Source: Amycolatopsis bullii | Lineage (GTDB): Bacteria; Actinomycetota; Actinomycetes; Mycobacteriales; Pseudonocardiaceae | DNA length: 64,000 bases | Assembly: GCF_014654205.1 (NCBI RefSeq) | Contig: NZ_BNAW01000040.1 | Location: forward strand, 21,769-85,768 | Reading direction: 5' to 3' | Shown here: positions 16,114 through 23,910 of the stretch, piece after piece | Layout: each line of letters starts with the position of its first letter | Numbering within the stretch: the first letter of the stretch is position 1 | Program-made: the position numbers and the translations under genes | Notes under the pieces: model-generated | What the model saw: the letters and a program-made list of their open reading frames with translations, nothing else | What the model was told of the DNA's origin: nothing | The model's database searches: none

Positions 16114-17634
16114 TCAGAGGCGGCGGGACAGCGGGATGCGCAGCGCGGCTTCCGTCCCCGTCACCCGGGTCGACGACGCCTCCGTCCGCACCTTCCGCAG
16201 CGACAGCGAGCCTCGCAGCTCCGACTCCACCAGTGTCCGCACGATCTGCAGCCCCAGCCCGTCCGACCGCTCCAGTGAGAACCCCGACGGCAGGCCACGC
16301 CCGTTGTCGCGGATCACGACGTCCAGCCAGCGGGCCGAACGCTCCACGATCAGCTCGACCTTGCCCGACCGGCCGGCCGGGAACGCGTGCTCGATGGCGT
16401 TCTGCACCAGCTCGGCCAGCACCATCACCAGCGGCGTCGCGATCTCCGCGACCACCACCCCGAACGAGCCCTTCCGCGACAGCCCGACCTGCGACTCCGC
16501 CGTGGCGACCTCGCCGACCATCGGCAGCACGTTGTCCAGCAGCTTGTCGAGGTCGACGCGCTCGTCCACGGAAATCGACAGCGCCTCGTGCACCAGCGCG
16601 ATCGATGTCACCCGGCGGACCGACTCCGCCAGGGCGAGCCGCGCCTCTTCCGACGTCGTCCGCCGGGACTGCAGCCGCAGCAGCGCGGCCACCGTCTGGA
16701 GGTTGTTCTTCACCCGATGGTGGATCTCACGGATCGTCGCATCCTTCGACAGCAGCGCCCGATCCCGCCGCTTCACCTCGGTGACGTCGCGGACCAGCAC
16801 CAGCGCGCCCGCGGCCTGGCCGGCCGGCCGCAGCGGCAGCGCGCGGAACAGCACCACCGCGCCGCGTCGCGAGTCCGCCTCCGTGCGGCTCGACGGCTTC
16901 CCGTCGAGGGCCTCGATGATCCGGTGGGACACCTCGGTCGCGTCGAAGGGATCGCGGATCAGCGACCGCGTCAACGGCGCCAGCCGCGTCCCCACCAGGT
17001 CGGACTCGTGCCCCATCCGGTGGTACGCGGACAACCCGTTCGGGCTCGCGAACACGACCGTGCCGCTCGAGTCCAGGCGGATCAGCCCGTCCCCGACGCG
17101 CGGCGACGTGTGCGTGTCCGTCGCATTCGTGCCGTTCGGCGGGAACGTGCCGTCGACGATCATCTGGCACAGGTCGCCGGCGCTGCCCAGGTACGCGATC
17201 TCCAACGGCGACGGCACCCGCGGCGCGGCCAGGTTCGTCTCGCGGCTCATCACGGCGATGACCTCGTCGTGGAACCGCACCGGGATGGCCTCGCGCCGCA
17301 TCGGCAGGTCGCGGTACCAGTGCGGGTCCTCCTCGCGGCAGATCCGCACCTCGCGCATGGCCTTCGCCAGCTGCGGGTGCTCCTGCACGGTGAACCGCGT
17401 GCCGACGACGTCCTCGGGGTGCGCGGTCGGCGCCGTCGTCGGCCGGGCGTGCGCGACGCAGACGAAGTCGCCGCCGTCCGGCTGCAGTTCCTCGGTCACC
17501 GGGACCCAGAGCAGGAAGTCCGCGAAGGACAGGTCGGCCAGCAGCTGCCACTCGGCGACCACGGTCTGCAGGTGGTCCGCGGCCTCCCCGGGGAGGCCGG
17601 TGTTGTCGGCGAGCAGTTCGGCGAGCGTGGACAC
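16114..17634 (-). CDS. pdtaS: PdtaS sensor histidine kinase
   Basis: This is a 506-residue soluble kinase orthologous by order and sequence to M. tuberculosis PdtaS (Rv3220c, 501 residues). A GAF-like domain (about 1-160) begins STLAELLADNTGLPGEA, a PAS-like domain follows (about 180-290), then a HisKA_2 box EIHHRVKNNLQTVAALLRLQ with phospho-acceptor at His305 or His306, and an HATPase domain with DNGRGLP. It lacks membrane segments. In mycobacteria it phosphorylates the ANTAR antiterminator PdtaR, which is not in this window. The GTG at 17634 reproduces the ortholog N-terminus; an ATG at 17643 is possible. Confidence 0.92.
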   Translation of the reverse strand: MSTLAELLADNTGLPGEAADHLQTVVAEWQLLADLSFADFLLWVPVTEELQPDGGDFVCVAHARPTTAPTAHPEDVVGTRFTVQEHPQLAKAMREVRICREEDPHWYRDLPMRREAIPVRFHDEVIAVMSRETNLAAPRVPSPLEIAYLGSAGDLCQMIVDGTFPPNGTNATDTHTSPRVGDGLIRLDSSGTVVFASPNGLSAYHRMGHESDLVGTRLAPLTRSLIRDPFDATEVSHRIIEALDGKPSSRTEADSRRGAVVLFRALPLRPAGQAAGALVLVRDVTEVKRRDRALLSKDATIREIHHRVKNNLQTVAALLRLQSRRTTSEEARLALAESVRRVTSIALVHEALSISVDERVDLDKLLDNVLPMVGEVATAESQVGLSRKGSFGVVVAEIATPLVMVLAELVQNAIEHAFPAGRSGKVELIVERSARWLDVVIRDNGRGLPSGFSLERSDGLGLQIVRTLVESELRGSLSLRKVRTEASSTRVTGTEAALRIPLSRRL

Positions 17635-17703
17635 GCACCCCATCCAACCAGAGCAGGCCGCCATGACACACTTGACCAGCAACCTTGACGACGAGGAGTG
17701 AAC

Positions 17704-17778
17704 ATGTCGAAGCGCGCCCGCAAGCGTCGCGACCGGAAGAAGAACGGCGCGAACCACGGCAAGAAGCCCAACGCCTGA
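17704..17778 (+). CDS. 50S ribosomal protein bL37 (24 residues)
   Basis: A 24-codon gene encodes a strongly basic peptide, MSKRARKRRDRKKNG... ending ANHGKKPNA. It matches the actinobacterial ribosomal protein bL37 seen in mycobacterial 70S structures, which ends NHGKRPNA. The ribosome binding site GAGGAG lies five to nine bases before the ATG. It is followed at 17 bp by a 17-bp terminator hairpin. Genes this short are usually missed by automated calling. Location between pdtaS and rsrA-sigR agrees with related genomes as I recall them. Confidence 0.88.
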   Translation: MSKRARKRRDRKKNGANHGKKPNA

Positions 17779-17794
17779 TTCCCGGCGTCGGCAT

Positions 17795-17832
17795 GACGAA
17801 GGCCCCCACGCACCGGCGTGGGGGCCTTCGTC
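17795..17832. terminator. Perfect 17-bp terminator hairpin
   Basis: GACGAAGGCCCCCACGC (17795-17811) pairs fully with 17816-17832 around the loop ACCG. It lies between the bL37 gene and the convergent rsrA and probably serves both. Confidence 0.88.
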
Positions 17833-17843
17833 GTGCTCGGGCG

Positions 17844-18164
17844 CTACTCGGAGCGCTGCTCGAGGGTGATCTCGGTGCGTTCCACGGTGACACCGCCGCG
17901 GGTGGCGACGGTCTGGCGGATCGACGCGCGCAGCCGGCTCTTCAGCTCGGCCGGGGCCAGGTCGCCGCCGCACTTGCGGGCCAGCAGCTGCTTGATGTGC
18001 TCGTCGATGCCGTACTCCTCGAGGCACGGCGGGCAGTCCTCGATGTGCGCGCGCAAGGCGGCGTCACGCTCGAGGCTGCACTCGCGGTCGAGCAGCAGGT
18101 AGATGTCGGCGAGCGCCTCTTCGCAGCGGACCTTGTCGGACGCGCCCTCGCACATGTCGTTCAT
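17844..18164 (-). CDS. rsrA: RsrA/RshA zinc-binding anti-sigma factor
   Basis: This is a 106-residue ZAS-family anti-sigma factor that holds SigR inactive under reducing conditions and releases it when its thiols oxidise. The metal set is Cys14, His40, Cys44 and Cys47 (HIEDCPPC), with the same Cys-to-His spacing as Streptomyces RsrA (C11-H37-C41-C44). The C-terminal region KQLLARKCGG contains a further Cys. Its ATG overlaps the sigR stop as ATGA, so sigma and anti-sigma are translationally coupled and made in balance. Confidence 0.95.
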   Translation of the reverse strand: MNDMCEGASDKVRCEEALADIYLLLDRECSLERDAALRAHIEDCPPCLEEYGIDEHIKQLLARKCGGDLAPAELKSRLRASIRQTVATRGGVTVERTEITLEQRSE

Positions 18165-18784
18165 CGCCCCGCCACCTCCTCCTTGGCACCCCGGATGAAG
18201 CCGCGCTCGCGCGCCACGTCGGCGAGCAGGTCGCGCAGCTGGGCGCGGCCGCGGTGCAGACGGGACATCACGGTGCCGATGGGCGTGTCCATGATCTCGG
18301 CGATCTCCTTGTACGCGAAGCCCTCGACATCGGCCAGGTAGACGGCCAGCCGGAACTCCTCGGGCAGCTTCTGCAGGGCGGCCTTGACGTCGGTGTCGGG
18401 CAGGTTGTCCATCGCCTCGACCTCGGCCGAGCGCAGCCCGCTGGAGGTGTGGCTCTCCGCCTTGGCGATCTGCCAGTCGGTGATCTCCTCGGTGGGCGCC
18501 TGCACCGGCTGCCGCTGGCGCTTGCGGTAGCCGTTGATGTAGGTGTTGGTCAGGATGCGGTACATCCAGGCCTTGAGGTTCGTGCCGGCCTTGAAGGACG
18601 CGAAGGCGGCGTACGCCTTCAGGTAGGTCTCCTGGACCAGGTCCTCGGCATCGGCGGGGTTGCGCGTCATCCGCATCGCGGCCGAGTACAGCTGGTCGAG
18701 CAGCGGCATCGCGTCCCGCTCGAAGCGCTCGGCGCGCTCGGCCTCGGTCGCTTCTTCCGGCGCTGAGTTCTGCGTGCTCGGCAA
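18161..18784 (-). CDS. sigR: SigR/SigH ECF sigma factor of the thiol-oxidative stress response
   Basis: This is a 207-residue ECF sigma factor very close to M. tuberculosis SigH and Streptomyces SigR: region 2 FERDAMPLLDQLYSAAMRMT and DAEDLVQETYLKAYAAF, region 4 LPEEFRLAVYLADVEGFAY with EIMDTPIGTVMSRLHRGR. I place the start at TTG 18784, with GGGAAGGGAACG upstream; longer starts lack support. A textbook SigR promoter, GGGAAT-N18-GTT, lies upstream at 18938-18964, indicating positive autoregulation. RsrA follows, overlapping by four bases. Confidence 0.93.
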   Translation of the reverse strand: MPSTQNSAPEEATEAERAERFERDAMPLLDQLYSAAMRMTRNPADAEDLVQETYLKAYAAFASFKAGTNLKAWMYRILTNTYINGYRKRQRQPVQAPTEEITDWQIAKAESHTSSGLRSAEVEAMDNLPDTDVKAALQKLPEEFRLAVYLADVEGFAYKEIAEIMDTPIGTVMSRLHRGRAQLRDLLADVARERGFIRGAKEEVAGR

Positions 18785-18937
18785 ACCGTTCCCTTCCCGC
18801 TCGGCGTCGATGCGCGTGCGCGCATACGGCGGACCCGAGTTTACGCGGGGACCGGGCACGCCGCGGTTCGCCGGTGCCTCGGGACGGCGACGGCTGCGTG
18901 AGCGTGTGGTGGCGAGCGTTGTGGTCACGTCCCGTAC

Positions 18938-18964
18938 AACCGATCGGGGTGAGCGGGCATTCCC
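18938..18964 (-). promoter_or_regulatory. SigR-dependent autoregulatory promoter
   Basis: On the minus strand GGGAAT (18964 to 18959) is followed after exactly 18 bases by GTT (18940 to 18938), matching the SigR/SigH consensus GGAAY-N18-GTT. It reads towards sigR and overlaps the probable upstream region of the divergent ybaK gene, whose -10 (TAGACT, 18965-18970) abuts it. Confidence 0.85.
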
Positions 18965-18976
18965 TAGACTTCCGCC

Positions 18977-19453
18977 ATGGCTGGCAAGGGCACCCCGGCG
19001 ACGGCGTTGCTGTCGAAGCAAAAAGTGGCGCACACGCTGCACGCCTACGACCACGACCCGCGGGCGGAGTCGTACGGGCTGGAGGCGGTGGAAGCGCTGG
19101 GCCTGGACCGGGCGCGCGTGTTCAAGACGCTGGTGGCGGAGGTGGACGGCCGGCTCGTGGTGGGTGTGGTGCCGGTCACCGGCCAGCTGGACCTGAAGGC
19201 CTTGGCGGCCGCGGCGGGCGGCAAGAAGGCGAAGATGGCGGACCCGGCGGCGGCCCAGCGGGCGACGGGGTACGTGCTGGGCGGGATCTCGCCGCTGGGC
19301 CACCGGAGCCGGCTGCCGGTGGTGATCGACGCAACGGCTCCGACATTCGAGACGGTGTTCTGCTCGGCCGGGCGACGGGGGCTGGAAGTGGAACTGGCCC
19401 CGGACGAGCTGATCCGGCTGACCGGCGCGGTGGTGGCGCCGATCGGGGCCTGA
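18977..19453 (+). CDS. ybaK: YbaK/EbsC family Cys-tRNA(Pro) deacylase
   Basis: This is a 158-residue single-domain aminoacyl-tRNA editing enzyme that hydrolyses mischarged Cys-tRNA(Pro). The family lysine lies in VFKTLVAEVDGRLVVGVVP, with the glycine-rich GYVLGGISPLGHRSRLPVVID loop. It follows TAGACT by six bases, so the mRNA is probably leaderless. It is divergent from sigR, with the two promoters abutting, a possible link between redox stress and cysteine mischarging. Confidence 0.9.
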   Translation: MAGKGTPATALLSKQKVAHTLHAYDHDPRAESYGLEAVEALGLDRARVFKTLVAEVDGRLVVGVVPVTGQLDLKALAAAAGGKKAKMADPAAAQRATGYVLGGISPLGHRSRLPVVIDATAPTFETVFCSAGRRGLEVELAPDELIRLTGAVVAPIGA

Positions 19454-19454
19454 G

Positions 19455-20063
19455 TCAGGCCAGCGGCCGCAGCACCCGCGACAGCCACTCGGCCGCCGCC
19501 CGGGAGATCGTCTCCAGGTCCTTGCCCAGGGTGTGGTCGCCGTCGACCAGGACCAGCTCCTGGTGCGGTCCCGGCTTCGGCCGCCCGAAGGGATCCCGCT
19601 CGCCTTGGATCACCAGCGTCGGGACCTCGACCGCGTCGAACTCCGGCTGGCGCGTCTTCTCCGGCTTGCCCGGCGGGTGCTCCGGGAACGCCAGGCACAG
19701 CACCGCCACCGCCTGCCCGGCCGACGCCGTCCGGCAGGCCACCCGCGCCCCGGACGAGCGCCCGCCGAACACGAACGGCAGGCCGTCGAAGCGTGCCGAC
19801 AGGTCGTCCGCCACCGTCAGCCACGCCGTGTCCAGCTGGTTCGCCGGAGCCGGCGCGCGGCGGCCCGCCACCCGGTACGGCTGCTCCACCAGGGCCACGT
19901 GCACCCCCGCCGCCTGCGCCGCGCGCGTCACCGCCACCAGGTCCTTCGCCCCGAGGCCGCCGCCCGCGCCGTGGCCGAGCATGAGCACCGCTTCGCCCTC
20001 CTCGGCGCAGTGCAGGTACACCCGCGCCGGGCCGTAGGCGGTCTCGATCGGGATGGCCGTCAT
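19455..20063 (-). CDS. Alpha/beta hydrolase of the Tex30/KANL3-like family
   Basis: This is a 202-residue hydrolase. The oxyanion region is MLGHGAGGGLGAKD, the nucleophile elbow is GGRSSG (Ser103 of G-R-S-S-G), the acid is probably the Asp of QGERDPFG and the base the His of DGDHTLG. The cytosolic substrate is unknown. Its ATG overlaps the SRAP stop as ATGA. It stops one base after the convergent ybaK stop. Confidence 0.83.
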   Translation of the reverse strand: MTAIPIETAYGPARVYLHCAEEGEAVLMLGHGAGGGLGAKDLVAVTRAAQAAGVHVALVEQPYRVAGRRAPAPANQLDTAWLTVADDLSARFDGLPFVFGGRSSGARVACRTASAGQAVAVLCLAFPEHPPGKPEKTRQPEFDAVEVPTLVIQGERDPFGRPKPGPHQELVLVDGDHTLGKDLETISRAAAEWLSRVLRPLA

Positions 20064-20818
20064 GACTTCGGCGCGTCGAACAGGGCGCCCTCCTGCGCCG
20101 GATCGACCCGCTCCAGCAGCTCGGGCCCGTTGTTGCGGACGTTGTTCACCTTGCTCGAGATCGGCCGCAGCTCCAGCGAAGCCACGATGTCCTCGGGCGT
20201 CGGCACCAGCAGGTCGGTGACGTCTTCGCGGTCCGGGTCCAGCCAGCCGTCCCAGTGCGACTTCGGCACGATCAGCGGCATCCGGTGGTGGACGTCGGTG
20301 AGCTGGCCCGCCGCGTCGGTCGTGATGATCGAGAACGTGATCAGCGGCGAGGCCTTGTCGTCGTCCTTCGGCCGCCAGCTCTCCCAGATCCCGCCGAACG
20401 CGATCGAGGAATCGTCGGGCGCCGTCATGTAGAACGGCTCCTTCTCCTTGCCCGTGCGGCGCCACTCGTACCAGCCGTCGGCGGGCACCAGGCAGCGGCG
20501 CGACACCAGCGCGCGGCGGAACGCGGGCTTCTCGGCGGCCGTTTCGGCGCGCGTGTTGATCATCCGCGAGCCGACCGACGGGTCCTTGGCCCAGAACGGC
20601 ACCAGGCCCCACTTCATCATCCGCAGCGAACGTTCGGCGGGCTCGTCCTCGAGCACCTGGCCGTCTTCGTCACGCGGGTGCCGCTGCACGACCGTGACCA
20701 CGTTCTTCGTCGGCGCCACGTTGTGGTCGGCGCGCGCGTGGCCCTCGGTGAGGTCGATCGCGTCGAACTCCTCGATCAGCTTCGCCGGGTCCTTCGTGGC
20801 GGCGTAGCGCCCGCACAT
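20060..20818 (-). CDS. SRAP domain protein (HMCES/YedK family), abasic-site DNA-protein crosslinker
   Basis: This is a 252-residue SOS-response-associated peptidase homologue. It begins MCGRYAA, so Cys2 becomes the N-terminal catalytic residue that crosslinks to abasic sites in single-stranded DNA. Further family motifs are the NVAPT substrate loop, WGLVPFWAKD, INTRAET, GWYEW and HHRMPLIV with catalytic Glu and His. The gene has a very strong GGAGGAGGAGG site. The M. tuberculosis equivalent is Rv3226c; aroA, which follows it there, is absent here. Confidence 0.93.
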   Translation of the reverse strand: MCGRYAATKDPAKLIEEFDAIDLTEGHARADHNVAPTKNVVTVVQRHPRDEDGQVLEDEPAERSLRMMKWGLVPFWAKDPSVGSRMINTRAETAAEKPAFRRALVSRRCLVPADGWYEWRRTGKEKEPFYMTAPDDSSIAFGGIWESWRPKDDDKASPLITFSIITTDAAGQLTDVHHRMPLIVPKSHWDGWLDPDREDVTDLLVPTPEDIVASLELRPISSKVNNVRNNGPELLERVDPAQEGALFDAPKS

Positions 20819-20925
20819 GACCAACCTCCTCCTCCGGAAAGAGTCATCGTTACACGCAGGCCAGGGCCCTGGCGAGCGGCGTGGGATCATTCGGGTGGGC
20901 ACCGGCACACGAGAGGACGACGGGT

Positions 20926-21948
20926 TTGGCGCGCAACGACTGGAGCAGGCTGGACGAATCCGACGTCCGCGTGCGTCCGGGCAAGGGCAGCCGGCCCCGC
21001 AGCAAGCGCCGTCCGGAGCACGCCGACGCCGTCACGGCCATGGTCATCGGCAAGGACCGCGGGCGCTGGACCTGCGCGATCGACGCCGATCCGGCCCGCG
21101 TGGTCACCGCGATGCGGGCCCGCGAGCTGGGCCGGACCCCGGTGGTCGTCGGTGACCGGGTCGGCATCGTCGGGGACGTCTCCGGCAAGCCGGACACGCT
21201 CGCGCGGATCGTCCGGGTCGACGACCGCACCAGCTCCCTGCTGCGCACGGCCGACGACACCGACCCGTACGAGCGGCTGGTCGTGGCGAACGCCGAGCGC
21301 CTGCTGATCGTCACCGCCCTGGCCGACCCGCCACCGCGCACCGGCTTCATCGACCGCTGCCTCGTGGCCTGCTACGCGGGCGGCGTCGAACCGGTCCTGT
21401 GCCTCACGAAGGCCGATCTGGCCAGCCCGGACGAGCTCCTGTCGGGCTACGCAGGCCTCGACGTCCCGGCGATCGTGACCCGCTTCGACGAGGAGCCCGA
21501 AGGCCTCGCCGACATGCTGAAGGACCGCGTGACGGCCCTGGTCGGCCACTCCGGTGTCGGCAAGTCGACATTGGTCAACCGGCTGGTCCCGGACGCCGAA
21601 CTGGCCACCGGCGTGGTGAGCGCGGTCGGCAAGGGGCGGCACACGTCCGTCGCGGCCGTGGCACTGCCGCTGCCGGACGGCGGCTGGGTGATCGACACGC
21701 CCGGCGTGCGGTCGTTCGGGCTGGCCCACGTCACCGCGGACGACATCGTGGACGCCTTCGAGGAGTTCGCCGAGGCCGCCGAAGAGTGCCCCTCCGGCTG
21801 CGGGCACCTGGGCGCGCCCGAGGACCCGGACTGCGCGCTCGACGACGTCGTCACCGAAGGGAAGGCGAGCCCCGAGCGGCTGGCGTCGCTGCGGCGCCTG
21901 CTGGCGTCGCGAGGCGGCCACGATGTGACTCGCCCCACCGAGTCCTGA
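20926..21948 (+). CDS. rsgA: Ribosome small-subunit-dependent GTPase RsgA
   Basis: This is a 340-residue circularly permuted GTPase that checks late 30S maturation. An OB-fold N-terminus (residues 1-100) is followed by motifs in permuted order: TKAD (G4), GHSGVGKSTLVNRL (G1) and DTPGVRSFGL (G3). The zinc knuckle is ECPSGCGHLGAPEDPDC. I prefer the TTG at 20926 (AGAGGA eight bases upstream), although an in-frame GTG at 20881 exists. M. tuberculosis Rv3228 has the same place near SRAP. Confidence 0.92.
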   Translation: MARNDWSRLDESDVRVRPGKGSRPRSKRRPEHADAVTAMVIGKDRGRWTCAIDADPARVVTAMRARELGRTPVVVGDRVGIVGDVSGKPDTLARIVRVDDRTSSLLRTADDTDPYERLVVANAERLLIVTALADPPPRTGFIDRCLVACYAGGVEPVLCLTKADLASPDELLSGYAGLDVPAIVTRFDEEPEGLADMLKDRVTALVGHSGVGKSTLVNRLVPDAELATGVVSAVGKGRHTSVAAVALPLPDGGWVIDTPGVRSFGLAHVTADDIVDAFEEFAEAAEECPSGCGHLGAPEDPDCALDDVVTEGKASPERLASLRRLLASRGGHDVTRPTES

Positions 21949-22049
21949 GGCAACCGGGAACCAATCGCCGATCGTCACCGTCACATCGGTAACCATTCGC
22001 CCGTTCGGGCGATATGCCGAGCGGAAGATCCGATCCTGAGGGGAACTCG

Positions 22050-22934
22050 ATGCGCAAGACCACCCTGATCGCCGCGGGCGCCGCGCTGGTGCTCACGCTG
22101 ACCGCGTGCAGCGGCAACTCCGCCACCGGCACCGCCGAACCGGCCGCCGCGGGCGGCCAGAGCCAGACCGACGGCCTCGCTTCGCCTTTCACCGACGCGA
22201 TCAAGCTGGCGTCGGAGGCCAAGCAGGGCACCGAGAAGTCCAAGTCGGCGAAGTTCACCATGGAGGGCTCCGCCGCCGGCCAGACCATGACCGCTTCCGG
22301 CGCCATGGCCTTCGACGGCGCGGACACGAAGTTCTCGATGACGAGCACCGCGGCCGGCCAGACCACCGAGATGCGCATGGTCGACAAGGTCATGTACATC
22401 AAGCTGCCCGCCGAAGAGCAGAAGCAGATGGGCACGGACAAGCCGTGGGCCAAGATCTCGGCGGATGGCACCGACCCGTTCTCGCAGGCGATCGGCGGCG
22501 CGCTGTCCAAGTCGGCCGAGCAGAGTGACCCGAGCAAGATGCTCGAGCAGATCTCGAAGACGGGCCGGATCATCTCGTCCGACCAGACCGAGCTGAACGG
22601 CCAGAAGGTCAACCACTACAAGGTGGAGCTCGACGTCGCCAAGGCGCTCGACCAGTTCACCGACCAGGTCCCGGCCGCGTCGCGTGACCAGCTCACCGAG
22701 AAGCTCAAGGGCAAGGACCTCAAGCTCCCGGCGGAGCTGTGGCTCGACAAGAACAACCTGCCGGTGCAGGTCACCATGGACCAGGGCCCGATGATGCAGG
22801 CGCTGGGCGCGCCGGCCGGCGACGCCAAGTTCACGATGAAGTACAGCGACTGGGGCACCCAGGTCGACGTGGCGGCCCCGCCCGCCGACCAGGTCGTCGA
22901 CTTCGGCGAGCTGATGAAGAAGGCCGGTCGCTGA
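22050..22934 (+). CDS. LppX/LprG-like lipoprotein
   Basis: This 294-residue lipoprotein has a signal ending in lipobox LTAC (Cys about residue 20), a Ser/Gly/Thr linker and a domain resembling the LppX/LprG/LpqN-type half-barrel (FTMEGSAAGQTMTASGAMAF, VDKVMYIKLP, GKDLKLPAELWLDKNNLPVQVTM). Such proteins bind or carry lipids at the outer leaflet. It is 38 percent-range similar by eye to the next gene, so the pair is a tandem duplication. A true intrinsic terminator follows. Confidence 0.82.
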   Translation: MRKTTLIAAGAALVLTLTACSGNSATGTAEPAAAGGQSQTDGLASPFTDAIKLASEAKQGTEKSKSAKFTMEGSAAGQTMTASGAMAFDGADTKFSMTSTAAGQTTEMRMVDKVMYIKLPAEEQKQMGTDKPWAKISADGTDPFSQAIGGALSKSAEQSDPSKMLEQISKTGRIISSDQTELNGQKVNHYKVELDVAKALDQFTDQVPAASRDQLTEKLKGKDLKLPAELWLDKNNLPVQVTMDQGPMMQALGAPAGDAKFTMKYSDWGTQVDVAAPPADQVVDFGELMKKAGR

Positions 22935-22954
22935 CCGGACGACGGTGAGTAGCG

Positions 22955-22995
22955 GCGGCTCCCCCGAACGAGATCGGGGGAGCCGCTGTGTTTTT
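22955..22995 (+). terminator. Intrinsic terminator with U-tract between two lipoprotein genes
   Basis: GCGGCTCCCCCGA (22955-22967) pairs with TCGGGGGAGCCGC (22974-22986), followed by TGTGTTTTT ending at 22995. This is the only terminator in the window with a clear U-tract. It ends nine bases before the start of the next lipoprotein gene. Confidence 0.9.
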
Positions 22996-23004
22996 GTGGG
23001 CGCC

Positions 23005-23751
23005 ATGCGCAAAGCCGCCGTGGTGCTGCTGTTCGCCCTGCTCGCCGGTGCGTGCTCCGACCCGCCCCGCCGTCCGGCGTTCGAAGACGCGCGAGCACTG
23101 GCCGACGCCGCAACGGCCGCCACGACGAGCGGCGGCTCGGCGAAGTTCGGCACGGACGTCGCGGTGGGTTCGGTCCGCTCGAAGGGGCAGGGCCACTCCC
23201 GCTTCGGCGCCGGCGGGACGGCCCAGGTGATGACGACGGACCTGCTCGGCGAGCCGCTGGAGCTGCGGCAGGTGGCGGGCAAGCTGTACGCGAAGGTGCC
23301 GGAAGGCTCCCGCGACGAGGGGGGCAAGCCGTGGGTGGTGGTCGCGGCGGACGGAACGGACCCGTTTTCCCAGATCGCCGGAGGCAGCTTGACCCAGCTG
23401 GCGGCCCAGAACGACCCGGCGCACACACTGGGCGAGATCCGAACGGCCGGGACGATCGTGGCGGCCGAGCGAGGGCTGCTGGACGGCGCGGCGGCGGAGC
23501 ACTACCGCGTCGAGCTCGACCTGGCGCGGCTGGGCACGGACCTGCCGGCGGGGCTGCCCGCGGACGCGGCGGGTCAGGTGGGTGGGAAGTTCCCGGTGGA
23601 GTTGTGGCTCGATGAGGCGCATCGGCCGGTGCAGATCGTGCTGGACCTGTCGCCGATCCTGCCGGGGTCGGAGGCGCGGATCACGACGCGGTATTCGGAC
23701 TGGGGCAGCCCGGTGGACATTCAGCCACCGCCTGCCGGCGAGGTGGGCTAG
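23005..23751 (+). CDS. LppX/LprG-like lipoprotein, paralogue of the preceding gene
   Basis: This 248-residue lipoprotein (lipobox LLAGAC, Cys about residue 17) shares with its neighbour the stretch around PWVVVAADGTDPFSQIAGG, the segment DFPVELWLDE-like near the C-terminus and the ending YSDWGSPVDIQPPP. It is shorter and more Arg-rich. The ATG at 23005 lies nine bases past a strong terminator and has no obvious Shine-Dalgarno sequence, so expression may depend on readthrough or a promoter inside the upstream gene. Lipid binding is inferred from the family. Confidence 0.8.
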   Translation: MRKAAVVLLFALLAGACSDPPRRPAFEDARALADAATAATTSGGSAKFGTDVAVGSVRSKGQGHSRFGAGGTAQVMTTDLLGEPLELRQVAGKLYAKVPEGSRDEGGKPWVVVAADGTDPFSQIAGGSLTQLAAQNDPAHTLGEIRTAGTIVAAERGLLDGAAAEHYRVELDLARLGTDLPAGLPADAAGQVGGKFPVELWLDEAHRPVQIVLDLSPILPGSEARITTRYSDWGSPVDIQPPPAGEVG

Positions 23752-23879
23752 CGCGGACGCCTCGTTCGGGGGTTGCCGCCGGATGGTCGGGCCCCGGCAA
23801 ACTTCCCCCGCCCTCCCAGGGGGGCGTCCCCAAGTCCAGTCTACCGGCCATCCCCGACAAAACCCCTGCTCAGCGCCGG

Positions 23880-23888
23880 TTGTCCACA
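23880..23888 (+). other. Isolated DnaA-box-like sequence
   Basis: TTGTCCACA matches the actinobacterial DnaA box consensus. It stands alone in a 159-bp gap between convergent genes with no second box nearby, so an origin is not suggested. Confidence 0.3.
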
Positions 23889-23910
23889 GGCGCAAGCTTT
23901 TGGGGACAAC

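Noticed and set aside
23752..23910. Replication origin suggested by TTGTCCACA
   Set aside because: Only one DnaA-like box is present, with no dnaA/dnaN neighbours or box cluster.
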